From NCBI RefSeq assembly GCF_017896165.1, contig NZ_JAFCNB010000007.1, forward strand, positions 248,001 to 312,000: a stretch of 64,000 nucleotides of DNA. Reading direction: 5' to 3'. The DNA is from Microbispora oryzae. GTDB taxonomy: Bacteria; Actinomycetota; Actinomycetes; Streptosporangiales; Streptosporangiaceae. The position numbers and the translations under genes were made by a program. The notes below the pieces were generated by a model that was given only the letters and a program-made list of their open reading frames with translations, ran no database searches and had not been told where the DNA came from. Below are positions 18,863 to 27,222 of this stretch, one piece after another. The stretch's first letter is position 1. The number at the start of each line of letters is the position of its first letter.

Positions 18863-19278
18863 GTGAGCTGAGCGTGGAAGCACGCAGGTTCGACTGGCTG
18901 ATCACCGAGTTCGTGGGCAGCACGCCGGGTGTGGCGCACGCCGTGGTGGTGTCGTCGGACGGGCTGCGGCTGGCGCAATCGGACGGCTTCCCGCCGGACC
19001 GCGCCGACCAGCTCGCGGCGGTCGCCGCCGGCCTGCTCAGTCTCACCGTCGGCGCCTCGCGGGTGTTCGAGGGCGGCTCGGTGACCCAGACGGTCGTCGA
19101 GATGCAGCGGGGGCTGCTGCTGGTCATGGCGATCAGCGACGGCTCCTGCCTCGCCGTGCTGGCGGCCCCCGACTGCGACATGGGCCTGGTGGCCTACCAG
19201 ATGACCCTGCTCGTCGAGCGGGCCGGTCAGGTACTCACCCCGGCGCTGCGCGCCGAGCTCCAGACGTCGCGTCGATGA
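18859..19278 (+). CDS. cvnB: Conservon 1 Roadblock/LC7 protein, CvnB
   Basis: A 139-residue Roadblock/LC7-fold protein (FDWLITEFVGSTPGVAHAVV, then SSDGLRLAQSDGF and LLVMAISDGSCLAVLA), related to MglB-type partners of small GTPases. In conservons it is thought to act on the CvnD GTPase and bind CvnA. The GTG start overlaps the cvnA stop (GTGA), a spacing retained in all actinomycete conservons I know. Unlike CvnB of conservons 2 and 3, the gene has uniformly GC-rich codons and shows no converted tract. Confidence 0.94.
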   Translation: MSELSVEARRFDWLITEFVGSTPGVAHAVVVSSDGLRLAQSDGFPPDRADQLAAVAAGLLSLTVGASRVFEGGSVTQTVVEMQRGLLLVMAISDGSCLAVLAAPDCDMGLVAYQMTLLVERAGQVLTPALRAELQTSRR

Positions 19279-19287
19279 CAGGGCCGG

Positions 19288-19656
19288 GTGAGGGGCGTGC
19301 GGCCAGGTGACGGGACAGAGGACGAGCCTCTGTTCCGTCCGTATGCCGTCACCGGTGGGCGATCCGAGCCGCGTTACCACATGGCGATGGAAACCCTCGT
19401 ATCATCGGTGACCTTGAAGAGCGATGACTATTCCATGCTCACCCCGGAGCAGGAATCGATCATGATGCTATGTCGTTCTGTACGATCGGTCGCGGAGATC
19501 TCGGCGCTGCTGCGGGTCCCGCTCGGCGTGGCCCGTGTGCTCATCGCCGACATGGCCGACGAGGGTCTGGTCCGCCTGCACGTGCCGCAGCTCAACAAGG
19601 GACAGCCAGACCTCAACCTGCTCGAAAGGGTGCTCAGTGGACTACGCAGGCTCTAG
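19288..19656 (+). CDS. cvnC: Conservon 1 DUF742 protein, CvnC
   Basis: A 122-residue DUF742 protein. It has the N-terminal FRPYAVTGGRSEPRY motif and a C-terminal winged-helix-like part (VRSVAEISALLRVPLGVARV, then LIADMADEGLV). It ends in LLERVLSGLRRL, the sequence shared by all three CvnC proteins here. It probably links CvnA or CvnB to the GTPase. The start is uncertain: GTG at 19288 or 19297, neither with a clean ribosome binding site. Its 3' end overlaps cvnD by about 20 nt. Confidence 0.9.
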   Translation: MRGVRPGDGTEDEPLFRPYAVTGGRSEPRYHMAMETLVSSVTLKSDDYSMLTPEQESIMMLCRSVRSVAEISALLRVPLGVARVLIADMADEGLVRLHVPQLNKGQPDLNLLERVLSGLRRL

Positions 19657-20221
19657 TCGTGGTCTTACCTCGACGAAGATCGTCGTGGCGGGTGGGTTCG
19701 GCGTCGGCAAGACGACCTTCGTCGGGGCCGTCTCCGAGATCCTGCCCCTCACCACGGAGGCGGTGATGACCGACGCCAGCGCGGGCATCGACGACCTCGG
19801 CCTCACACCGAACAAGACGACGACGACCGTCGCCATGGACTTCGGCCGGCTCTCGCTGGACCAGGACCTGATCCTGTATCTGTTTGGCACACCGGGCCAG
19901 CACCGCTTCTGGTTCATGTGGGACGACCTCGTCCGAGGCGCCATCGGCGCCGTCGTGCTGGTGGACAGCAGGCGGCTGGCCGACTGCTTCCCGGCCATCG
20001 ACTACTTCGAGGAGGCCCAGCTTCCCTTCCTGGTGGCCATGAACGGCTGGGAGGGGCAGTTCCTCCACTCGGAGGAGGAGGTCCGCGAGGCGCTCTCCCT
20101 GCCGCCCCACGTTCCCGTCGTGCGGACCGACGCCCGCTCCCGGGATGCGGTGAAGTCCACGCTCATCAGCCTGGTCGAGTATGTGCTCACCGTCCGGGCG
20201 GCGTACGGGAGGTCGTTCTGA
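19637..20221 (+). CDS. cvnD: Conservon 1 Ras-like small GTPase, CvnD
   Basis: A 194-residue GTP-binding protein. The P-loop GGFGVGKT is at residues 19-26, then switch I around LTPNKTTTTVAMDFG, and the G3 region LYLFGTPGQHRFWFMWDDL. The base-recognition motif is the conservon-type MNGWEG instead of NKxD, and VVRTDARSRDAVK forms G5. The GTG start lies inside cvnC with AAAGGGTG as ribosome binding site, so translation is coupled. The nucleotide sequence is much more GC-rich at third positions than the paralogous cvnD genes downstream. A terminator follows. Confidence 0.94.
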   Translation: MDYAGSSRGLTSTKIVVAGGFGVGKTTFVGAVSEILPLTTEAVMTDASAGIDDLGLTPNKTTTTVAMDFGRLSLDQDLILYLFGTPGQHRFWFMWDDLVRGAIGAVVLVDSRRLADCFPAIDYFEEAQLPFLVAMNGWEGQFLHSEEEVREALSLPPHVPVVRTDARSRDAVKSTLISLVEYVLTVRAAYGRSF

Positions 20222-20237
20222 CGTATGTGCGGACAAC

Positions 20238-20273
20238 AGGGGTGGCACCAGTAGGTGTCGCCCCTTCGTTGTT
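20238..20273 (+). terminator. Intrinsic terminator after conservon 1
   Basis: AGGGGTGGCACC pairs with GGTGTCGCCCCT over 12 bp (two G-U wobbles in RNA) around an AGTA loop. TCGTTGTT follows. It starts 17 nt after cvnD and separates conservons 1 and 2, making them separate transcription units. The rest of the 294-bp gap to cvnA2 has AT-rich stretches (20300-20345) that probably hold the conservon 2 promoter, but I could not fix it. Confidence 0.8.
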
Positions 20274-20515
20274 ATCTGGACATCTCACGCTTGCTTCCAG
20301 GGAACAATTTGGTAATGAACCTGACCGGATATTTACCCAATTAAGGTCATCCCTGTGCCTTTCTGCGCGATTTGTGCACGGGTGTTCGGTTGGCCTCCCT
20401 GGTGCCGGTGTGCTGCAATTACCCACGCCCGCAGGATGTCTCTTGTGTCACGACAGCCCCAACCGTGGTGAGACACTTTCCCTGCGCGCGGATACGGCGA
20501 GAGGTTGCGAAGCCT

Positions 20516-23500
20516 GTGACGACACAAGACCCCCGGACTGACGAGGACCGCGGGACCGAGGTGCCGCCCGAGCAGGAGCCAGACGAGGGAAGCAGGCTTC
20601 TGCTGCGCAACTGGCGGGTGCGTTCCCGGCTGGTCGCGCTCATCCTCATTCCGACCCTGGCGGCGCTGCTGCTCGGCGGGCTCCGTGTCGTGACCTCAGT
20701 CAACACCGCCGCCGAGTACCAGCAGACCAACGACCTGGCGCGGCTGGTCGACCGGGTCGCCGGGCTGACCCACGAGCTGCAGGCCGAGCGCGACCGGGCC
20801 GCCTGGAACGCGACGATCGGCAGGCCGCAGAAGGCGACCGCCGCGGTCAACGCGCAGATCGTGCTCGCGGACAAGGCGGTCACCCCGGTCAGGGATCTGG
20901 CCGACGAGGTGCACTCCGCCATCGGTAGCCGTGCCGCCGACGAGCTCGACCACATCCTCACCAAGCTGGACAGCCTCAAGCCGCTCCGCCAGCAGGCGGT
21001 GCAGGGGAGGCTGCTGCCGAGCGCGGTGCTCCAGCAGTACTCACTGGTGATCGAGAACCTGCTCGCCCTCCAGGAGGAGCTCGCCAAGGGCACCCAGGAC
21101 GACCAGCTGGCCGCGATGTCGGTGACCCTCTCGGCGCTCGCCAAGGAGAAGGAGGCCGCCTCCGTGCAGCGCGGCCTGCTCACGACGGTGCTGCCGGTGG
21201 GCCGGTTCGAGCAGGCCCAGCTCCAGGACTTCCTGGGCGCGGTCTCCGACCAGACCAACGAGCAGCGCACCTTCCGCAAGAACGCCACCCGGGACGAGCG
21301 GGCCGCCTATGACAACACGGTCACCGGCGGCCAGGTCGACCAGGCGGAGTTCCTCCGCACGCTGGTGCTCGACCGCGCCAACGCCGGTTTCTCGCTCGAC
21401 CATCTCGACCAGACGTCCCGCGACGACACCCGCGAGTGGTACGACGCGATGACGCAGCCGATCGACCGGATACGCACCGTCGAGGCGAAGCTGACGGCCG
21501 CCATCGTGGCCCGCAGCCAGGTCCTCAAGGACGACGAGCAGCGCCGCGCGATCATCGTCGCGGTGGCCGTCGGTGCGCTGCTGATCGCGGTCCTGCTCAT
21601 CACGACCGGCGTCGCGCAGTCTCTCGTCCGCCCCCTGCGCCGGCTGCGCCGCGAGGCACTGGAGGTCGCCGGTCACCGGCTGCCCGACACGGTCCAGCGG
21701 CTACGCGAGGCCGGCGACGGCGCGGAGATCCCGGCGATCGCGCCCATCGGCGTCGTCGCGAGAGACGAGATCGGGGAAGTGGCCCGGGCCTTCGACGAGG
21801 TCCACCGCGAGGCCGTACGGCTCGCCGGTGACGAGGCCCGGCTGCGCAGCAACGTCAACGCGATGTTCGTGAACCTGTCCCGCCGCACGCAGACCCTGGT
21901 GGAACGGCAGCTTTCGCTGATCGACGGCCTGGAGCAGGGTGAGCAGGACGAGCAGCGGCTCGGAAACCTGTTCAAGCTCGACCACCTGGCGACGCGCATG
22001 CGCCGCAACAGTGAGAACCTCCTGGTCCTCGCCGGCCAGGAGCCCACCCGGCGCTGGGGTCAGCCGGTACCGATCGTCGACGTCGTCCGCGCCTCGCTGT
22101 CGGAGGTCGAGAACTACGAGAGGGTGAACCTCCAGGTCCAGCCCGGGGCGGCGGTCGTCGGCCAGTCGGTCAACGACGTCGTCCACCTCGTGGCCGAGCT
22201 GGTGGAGAACGCCATCTCGTTCTCCCCGCGGGAGACCAAGGTCACGGTGTCGAGCAACCGGATCGACGGCGGCGGCCTCATCATCTCGGTCAGCGACCAG
22301 GGCATCGGCATGACCCCCGACGAGCTGGCGCAGACGAACTACCGGCTGGCCAACCCGCCGGTCGTGGACGTGTCGGTGTCCCGGCGCATGGGCCTGTTCG
22401 TGGTCGGTCGTCTGGCGCTGCGGCACGGCATCCGGGTGCAGCTGCGTCAGCAGGACACCGGCGGCCTGACCGCCATGGTGCTGCTGCCCGAGTCGCTGCT
22501 CGCCCAGAGCGGTCCCGCTTTCCCGGGTGTGCCGGGCATGCCGCAGCCCGAGCTCACCAGCCCGATGCCCGCCATCGGCGCGGGGGCGCAGTTCGGCGCG
22601 CCGGCGCTGGCCAGCCCGACACCGGGAGATGGCCCTCCGCGCACCCCGGTGTTCGGCGCCGACGCCCCGGGCGTGGGCACGCCGAACGCCGACCCGTTCG
22701 AGCGGGGGCCGTTCGAGAAGTTCCCCCGGCAGACCGCGGGCGGGCAGTCCGACCCGTTCTCCCGTAACACCTTCGGCACTGGGGCGTTCGAGCGTCCCTC
22801 CGCGGACGCCGATCCGTTCGCTCGCAGCCCCTTCGGTACGGGTGGTGACCGGCCGGGATCGCCGGACGCTCCGGCCGACCCCTTCGGAAGCCCGTTCGGC
22901 GGCGGCCCGGCGGCCGAATCCGATCCGTTCGCGCGCAATCCCTTCGCCGGCGGGGGTCAAGGGCCCTCGCAGATGGATCCCTTCGGAAGCGGGGCGTTCG
23001 GCATGCCCGCGGGAGACCTTGCCAGCCCGTCGGACCCCTTCGCGCGGAGCCCGTTCGATTCCGGCCCCATCTCGGGACCCGTCCCGGGGCGTCCCGCCTC
23101 TGGTCCCGCCGAGAGGGATCCCTTCGAGACGACCACCTTCGACGTGTCGCCGTTCGACACGAACCCCTTCAGCCGGGGCCGTGCGGGTGAGGCGCCGGTC
23201 GACACGCCGTGGCCGGGGCATCTGCCTCCGCCGGGCGGCGGCACGGGCGCCGCGCCGAGCCAGGAGAACACCGGCGGCTGGCCGGGACGCGGGTCGTTCG
23301 AGGGAGAGGACAACACCGGTCCGCTTCCCGTCGTGCGCACCTCGCCGCTCGAAGCGGAGGAGGAGTTCTTGCCGATCTTCGCCGCCGTGGAGTCCGACTG
23401 GTTCAAGAAGGTGGACCTTCCGGCGGAGAAGGGCGAGTCGGACGCCGAGGAGCCGGAGGCGCGGTCGTGGACGTCCCCCGCGGACGCGGGCTGGCAGGCC

Positions 23501-23818
23501 GCCAAGGCCGCGAGTGAGCCCACCCTCGGCGGGGTCACCTCCTCGGGCCTGCCGAAGCGGGTGCCCAAGGCCAACCTCGTGCCCGGCTCCGCCACGGCTC
23601 CCGCCCCCTCGAAGGAGCCCGCCGCCCCGGCGGCGCCGGCTTCTCCGCCGCCCTCGCTCTCTCCTGAGCGGGTGCGCAACAGGCTCTCCAGCTTCCAGCA
23701 GGGCATCCGGCAGGGCCGGGCCGTCGCCCGCGGGGAAGCCGGTGAGGACCAGGGCTATCCCGGGGCGGCGCCCCTGGGCGACCCACATGCCCAGGACACC
23801 GAGAAGGAGGACACATGA
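20516..23818 (+). CDS. cvnA: Conservon 2 sensor-kinase-like protein with DPF-repeat tail, CvnA
   Basis: A protein of 1100 residues with the CvnA layout: short cytoplasmic N-terminus, TM1 (about 40-60), helical NIT-type sensor, TM2 (about 345-370), HAMP, LFKLDHLATRM helix, and HATPase (ELVENAISFSP about 561, DQGIGM, GLFVVGRLA). The tail of about 440 residues has eight DPF motifs in DPFxRxPF-like units, then FLPIFAAVESDWFKKV, LPKRVPKANLVPGS and RVRNRLSSFQQG. The GTG start follows GAGAGGTTGCG, the same context as cvnA of conservon 3. The segment 21764-22041 is about 96% identical in DNA to cvnA3, in contrast to the divergent flanks. Confidence 0.93.
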   Translation: MTTQDPRTDEDRGTEVPPEQEPDEGSRLLLRNWRVRSRLVALILIPTLAALLLGGLRVVTSVNTAAEYQQTNDLARLVDRVAGLTHELQAERDRAAWNATIGRPQKATAAVNAQIVLADKAVTPVRDLADEVHSAIGSRAADELDHILTKLDSLKPLRQQAVQGRLLPSAVLQQYSLVIENLLALQEELAKGTQDDQLAAMSVTLSALAKEKEAASVQRGLLTTVLPVGRFEQAQLQDFLGAVSDQTNEQRTFRKNATRDERAAYDNTVTGGQVDQAEFLRTLVLDRANAGFSLDHLDQTSRDDTREWYDAMTQPIDRIRTVEAKLTAAIVARSQVLKDDEQRRAIIVAVAVGALLIAVLLITTGVAQSLVRPLRRLRREALEVAGHRLPDTVQRLREAGDGAEIPAIAPIGVVARDEIGEVARAFDEVHREAVRLAGDEARLRSNVNAMFVNLSRRTQTLVERQLSLIDGLEQGEQDEQRLGNLFKLDHLATRMRRNSENLLVLAGQEPTRRWGQPVPIVDVVRASLSEVENYERVNLQVQPGAAVVGQSVNDVVHLVAELVENAISFSPRETKVTVSSNRIDGGGLIISVSDQGIGMTPDELAQTNYRLANPPVVDVSVSRRMGLFVVGRLALRHGIRVQLRQQDTGGLTAMVLLPESLLAQSGPAFPGVPGMPQPELTSPMPAIGAGAQFGAPALASPTPGDGPPRTPVFGADAPGVGTPNADPFERGPFEKFPRQTAGGQSDPFSRNTFGTGAFERPSADADPFARSPFGTGGDRPGSPDAPADPFGSPFGGGPAAESDPFARNPFAGGGQGPSQMDPFGSGAFGMPAGDLASPSDPFARSPFDSGPISGPVPGRPASGPAERDPFETTTFDVSPFDTNPFSRGRAGEAPVDTPWPGHLPPPGGGTGAAPSQENTGGWPGRGSFEGEDNTGPLPVVRTSPLEAEEEFLPIFAAVESDWFKKVDLPAEKGESDAEEPEARSWTSPADAGWQAAKAASEPTLGGVTSSGLPKRVPKANLVPGSATAPAPSKEPAAPAAPASPPPSLSPERVRNRLSSFQQGIRQGRAVARGEAGEDQGYPGAAPLGDPHAQDTEKEDT
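21764..22041 (+). repeat. Tract in cvnA2 nearly identical to cvnA3 (31435-31712)
   Basis: I count about 10 mismatches in 278 bp against 31435-31712. The tract spans the HAMP exit and the dimerisation helix. Identity falls off sharply on both sides. Confidence 0.8.
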
Positions 23819-24237
23819 GGGAGATGAGCCAGGCCGCCCGCGGCATTAATTGGCTGATAACGGACTTCGTGAACAACGTGCCCGGGGTGGCGCACACGGT
23901 GGTGGTGTCGTCGGACGGGTTGCCGTTGGCGTTCTCCGACGGGTTTCCCAAGGATCGTGCTGATCAGTTGGCGGCGGTCGCGGCGGGTTTGATCAGTTTG
24001 ACGCAGGGTGCCTCCCGGGTGTTCGAGGGGGGTCCGGTGACGCAGACGGTGGTGGAGATGCAGCGGGGGCTGTTGCTGATCATGTCGATCAGCGACGGGT
24101 CCTGTCTCGCGGTGCTGGCCTCCGCCGACTCGGACATGGGCCTCATCGCGTACCAGATGACCTTGCTGGTCGAGCGTGCCGGGCAGGTGCTGACCCCGGC
24201 GGTCCGCGCCGAGCTGCAGTCGGCACACCCGCGCTGA
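23815..24237 (+). CDS. cvnB: Conservon 2 Roadblock/LC7 protein, CvnB
   Basis: A 140-residue Roadblock/LC7 protein beginning MREMSQAARGINWLITDF, with GVAHTVVVSSDGLPLAFSDG and ISDGSCLAVLASADSD. It overlaps cvnA by ATGA. Codon use changes inside the gene: the first 60 nt and the 3' end use C/G-ending codons, while the middle uses many TTG, GGT, GAT and GTG codons. That middle is the part almost identical to cvnB of conservon 3. The encoded protein is normal. The mosaic points to gene conversion rather than whole-gene duplication. Confidence 0.94.
   Translation: MREMSQAARGINWLITDFVNNVPGVAHTVVVSSDGLPLAFSDGFPKDRADQLAAVAAGLISLTQGASRVFEGGPVTQTVVEMQRGLLLIMSISDGSCLAVLASADSDMGLIAYQMTLLVERAGQVLTPAVRAELQSAHPR
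23878..24113 (+). repeat. Tract in cvnB2 shared with cvnB3 (33030-33265)
   Basis: These 236 bp match 33030-33265 with a single mismatch by eye (GGTCCG versus GGCCCG), whereas the flanking parts of the two genes differ at many synonymous and some non-synonymous sites. Confidence 0.88.
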
Positions 24238-24377
24238 CCGGCGTCTCCCGTCGGAGCCCCGCTCCGGTGGCGGCACGGCACACCTGAGGACGCTCAGCTG
24301 AGCGGACGGCCTTGGGAACGGAGCGGCCGGGGGCCGCTCAAGTCCCGCAGCGAGCACGAAAAGGTCAGGAGGACGTT

Positions 24378-24818
24378 GTGGCAGGCGGCTGGAACGGTGA
24401 GCCCTATCCGCCGGTGGACGACGCCCACCGGCACTACGGCGGTACGAATCCGGGCGCCGCCGCGTCGCCCGCGCCGGCGGAGCAGAGCTCCCTGGTACGG
24501 CCGTACGCGGTGACCGGGGGACGTACGGCGCCGCGGATGCAGCTGGCCATGGAGGCACTCGTGTCCTCCGCGACATCGGTCCACCAGGACCTGTCCATCC
24601 TCACCCCGGAGCGTCAGGCGATCTGCCAGCTGTGCCGTCAGGTGCGGTCGGTGGCGGAGATCTCGGCATTGCTGCGGGTTCCGCTCGGCGTGGTGCGGGT
24701 GGTCATCGCGGACATGGCGGCCGAGGGGTTGGTGCAGGTGCATCAGCCGCAGCTGGACGCGGGCAAGCCGGATCTGAACTTGCTGGAAAGGGTGCTCAGT
24801 GGACTTCGCAGGCTCTAG
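24378..24818 (+). CDS. cvnC: Conservon 2 DUF742 protein, CvnC
   Basis: A 146-residue DUF742 protein, longer at its N-terminus than the other two. A low-complexity lead (GEPYPPVDDAHRHYGG) comes before LVRPYAVTGGRTAPRMQLAM, then QVRSVAEISALLRVPLG and the common C-terminus. The GTG start has AGGAGG 5 nt upstream. Unlike conservons 1 and 3, a gap of 140 nt separates it from cvnB. The last 42 nt belong to the perfect tract shared with conservon 3. Confidence 0.9.
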   Translation: MAGGWNGEPYPPVDDAHRHYGGTNPGAAASPAPAEQSSLVRPYAVTGGRTAPRMQLAMEALVSSATSVHQDLSILTPERQAICQLCRQVRSVAEISALLRVPLGVVRVVIADMAAEGLVQVHQPQLDAGKPDLNLLERVLSGLRRL

Positions 24819-25187
24819 TCGTGGCCTGACCTCGACGAAGATTGTCGTGGCCGGGGGTTTCGGCGTGGGGAAGACCACGTTTGTGGGGGCGGTTTCGGAG
24901 ATCGTGCCGTTGACGACGGAGGCGGTGATGACCGACGCGTCGGCGGGGATCGACGATGTGGGGTTGACGCCGCACAAGACGACGACGACGGTGGCGATGG
25001 ATTTCGGTCGTGTGTCGTTGGACCGGGATTTGATTTTGTATCTGTTCGGGACGCCGGGTCAGCATCGGTTCTGGTTTATGTGGGATGACCTGGTGCGTGG
25101 GGCGATCGGTGCGGTGGTGCTGGTCGACACGCGCCGGTTGGCGGACAGTTTCCCGGCGGTGGACTACTTCGAGGAGGCCCGCCTCCC
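24777..25187 (+). repeat. 411-bp perfect repeat with conservon 3 (33734-34144)
   Basis: From the 3' end of cvnC through about two thirds of cvnD the sequence is identical, base for base as far as I can see, to 33734-34144 at an offset of 8957 bp. The third-position composition inside the tract is lower in C than in the flanks. Confidence 0.9.
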
Positions 25188-25386
25188 CTTCGTGGTCGGC
25201 ATGAACGGATTCGACGGTCGCCATGCGCACGGGGAGGAGGAGATCCGCGAGGCCCTCACCCTCGGTTCCCACGTCCCCATCGTCCGCACCGACGCCCGTG
25301 ACCGGGAGGCCGTCAAAAGCACCCTGATCACCCTCGTCGAGCACGCCCTGACCATGCGGGTCGCCGTCCCCGGCGTCGGCGGCTGA
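24799..25386 (+). CDS. cvnD: Conservon 2 Ras-like small GTPase, CvnD
   Basis: A 195-residue GTPase: P-loop GGFGVGKT at 19-26, switch I around LTPHKTTTTVAMDFG, LYLFGTPGQHRFWFMWDD, the MNGFDG motif in place of NKxD, and RTDARDREAVK. The GTG start overlaps the end of cvnC. The first 389 nt are identical to cvnD3, while the remainder diverges (VVGMNGFDGRHAHGEEEI versus IVAVNGFDGQYSHGEDEL). The GTPase core is therefore homogenised but the C-terminal third, possibly the specificity part, is not. It is convergent with the O-methyltransferase gene. Confidence 0.94.
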   Translation: MDFAGSSRGLTSTKIVVAGGFGVGKTTFVGAVSEIVPLTTEAVMTDASAGIDDVGLTPHKTTTTVAMDFGRVSLDRDLILYLFGTPGQHRFWFMWDDLVRGAIGAVVLVDTRRLADSFPAVDYFEEARLPFVVGMNGFDGRHAHGEEEIREALTLGSHVPIVRTDARDREAVKSTLITLVEHALTMRVAVPGVGG

Positions 25387-25458
25387 ACCCGCCCTCCCGG
25401 CCGGCCCGTTTCCGGGCACGACCGGGATGGTCTGCCGGGACAGCGTGAACAGGACCGG

Positions 25459-26445
25459 TCAGACCGGTCGCGCCTCGATGACGCTCGCCCCGCCCGGCAC
25501 GGTCACGACACCGGTCATCCGCAGCCCGGCCTTCTCCAGCAGCGCCGCGTACTCGGCGGCGGTGCGCTCGGTGCCGCCCGCGAGCAGCGCGAGCATCCGC
25601 ATGTCGATGTCCTTCGCGAAGTGCGGCTCGTCGTCCTCGGGAATCACCAGTTCCAGCAGGAGCACCCGCCCTCCCGGCGCCAGGGCGGTACGCACGTTGG
25701 TGAGGATCCGCACGGCGTCATCGTCGTCCCAGTTGTGGATGACGCTCGCCAGCAAATACGCGTCGCCGCCCGCGGGGACCTGCGCGAAGAAGTCACCGGA
25801 GACGACGTCGCACCGGTCGCCGAGCTCGGCCAGGGCCGTCCGCGCACCCGGAGTCACGTGCTCCTGGTCGAACAGGATCCCCCGCAGCTCCGGGTTGACG
25901 GTCATGATGGCGGCGAGGTTGTGGCCCTTGCCCCCGCCCACGTCGACGAGGGTCCGCACGCCCGAGAAGTCGTAGGCCGTGGCGGCCTCGATGAAGGGCG
26001 CGGACCTGGAGGTCATGTAGTCGTCGAACAGCCGGCCGGTCTCGGGGTTCGCGGCGAGGTACTGGTAGACGGGCCCGAACCGCTCCACCATCGCCGGGCG
26101 TCCCCGGCGCACGGTGCTCGGCAGGTTGCCCAGGGCGTACCAGAAGCTCTCCTCACCCACCATGCGGATGGAGGAGCGCAGCGAGCCGGGCACGTCGCTG
26201 CGCAGGGCCGCGCCGTCCTCCGTCAGGGCGTACACGCCCGGATCGACCGTGCGCACGAGCCCGAGGGCGGCGAGCTGCCGCAGCACGCGTCCGAGGGCGA
26301 CCGGCTGGGCACCGCAGCGCAGGGCGAGCTCGTCGACTCCGAGAGGACCTTCGGCCAGATGGTCGGCGCAGCCCAGTTCGGCCATGGTGTGGATCGCCGC
26401 GAACCGGGAGATTCCGGAGATGGCCTGGTTGATTACTTCGGACAA
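25459..26445 (-). CDS. SAM-dependent O-methyltransferase (class I, plant-OMT-like)
   Basis: A 328-residue methyltransferase with an N-terminal winged-helix dimerisation domain (about 1-90; VDELALRCGAQPVALGRVLRQL) and a Rossmann SAM-binding domain. Motif I is LVDVGGGKGHNLAAIM near residue 165, acidic strand LFDQEHV, then DAYLLASVIHNWDDDDAV with the catalytic-type His. It methylates a hydroxyl of an unknown small molecule, as in many natural-product pathways. The start is a TTG directly abutting the stop of the ABC ATPase, with AGGAG about 6 nt upstream, so it is co-translated as the last gene of the importer operon. This association is unusual. Confidence 0.88.
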   Translation of the reverse strand: MSEVINQAISGISRFAAIHTMAELGCADHLAEGPLGVDELALRCGAQPVALGRVLRQLAALGLVRTVDPGVYALTEDGAALRSDVPGSLRSSIRMVGEESFWYALGNLPSTVRRGRPAMVERFGPVYQYLAANPETGRLFDDYMTSRSAPFIEAATAYDFSGVRTLVDVGGGKGHNLAAIMTVNPELRGILFDQEHVTPGARTALAELGDRCDVVSGDFFAQVPAGGDAYLLASVIHNWDDDDAVRILTNVRTALAPGGRVLLLELVIPEDDEPHFAKDIDMRMLALLAGGTERTAAEYAALLEKAGLRMTGVVTVPGGASVIEARPV

Positions 26446-27213
26446 CTATGTCTCCTGGGGGGATAGTTGGTTGCCGCGGATGAGGCGTCCGACCTCGGCG
26501 CGGAGCCGTACGAAGGTCTCGTGTTCCCGCGTGGCGATCTGGTCGCGCGGGGAGGGAAGCGAGACCTGGAGGTCACCTGCGACGGTGCCGGGGGAGCGGC
26601 TCAGGACGACGACGCGGTCTCCCAGGTACACGCTCTCGTCGATGTCGTGGGTGACCAGCATGATCGTCATACCGTGGTGGGCGCAGACGCGCAGGACGAG
26701 ATCCTCCAGGTCCTCCCTGGTCTGCGCGTCGACGGAGCCGAACGGCTCGTCCATGAGCAGCAGGGAGGGCCGGTAGGCCAGCGCCCTGGCGATGGAGACC
26801 CGCTGCTGCATGCCGCCGGACATCTCCCACGGATACTTGCCGGCGGCCCCGGCCAGGCCCACCTGCTCCAGCGCCTCCATGGCGGCGGTGCGGCGGCTGG
26901 CCCGGTCCATGCCCTTGCGGCGCAGGGGGAGCGCCACGTTCGCGGCGGCCGACATCCACGGGAACAGCGACCGGCTGTAGTCCTGGAAGACGACCGCCAG
27001 GTTGTCGGGTGTCTGGGAGACGGGCACCCCGTCCAGCAGGATGCGGCCCCCGGTCGGCTGGACGAGGCCGGCCACGCAGCGCAGCAGCGTGGACTTGCCG
27101 CAGCCGGAGGGACCGACGACGCAGACCAGCTCCCCCTCAGCCAGGGTCAGTTTCACGCCGCCGAGCGCCTGGTAGGCGCCGTACGTGTGGGTCACATCGA
27201 TGATCTCGAGCAT
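26446..27213 (-). CDS. ABC transporter ATP-binding protein (SsuB/TauB type)
   Basis: A 255-residue ATPase of the nitrate/sulfonate/taurine uptake family. Walker A GPSGCGKSTLLR lies near residue 35, the Q-loop VFQDYSRSLFPWM (the LFPW form typical of SsuB/TauB) near 85, signature MSGGMQQRV, and Walker B LLLMDEPFGSVDAQTR. It energises the two permeases encoded upstream. It follows the permease gene after 9 nt and is coupled to the methyltransferase gene. Confidence 0.95.
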   Translation of the reverse strand: MLEIIDVTHTYGAYQALGGVKLTLAEGELVCVVGPSGCGKSTLLRCVAGLVQPTGGRILLDGVPVSQTPDNLAVVFQDYSRSLFPWMSAAANVALPLRRKGMDRASRRTAAMEALEQVGLAGAAGKYPWEMSGGMQQRVSIARALAYRPSLLLMDEPFGSVDAQTREDLEDLVLRVCAHHGMTIMLVTHDIDESVYLGDRVVVLSRSPGTVAGDLQVSLPSPRDQIATREHETFVRLRAEVGRLIRGNQLSPQET

Positions 27214-27222
27214 GGCGTATTC

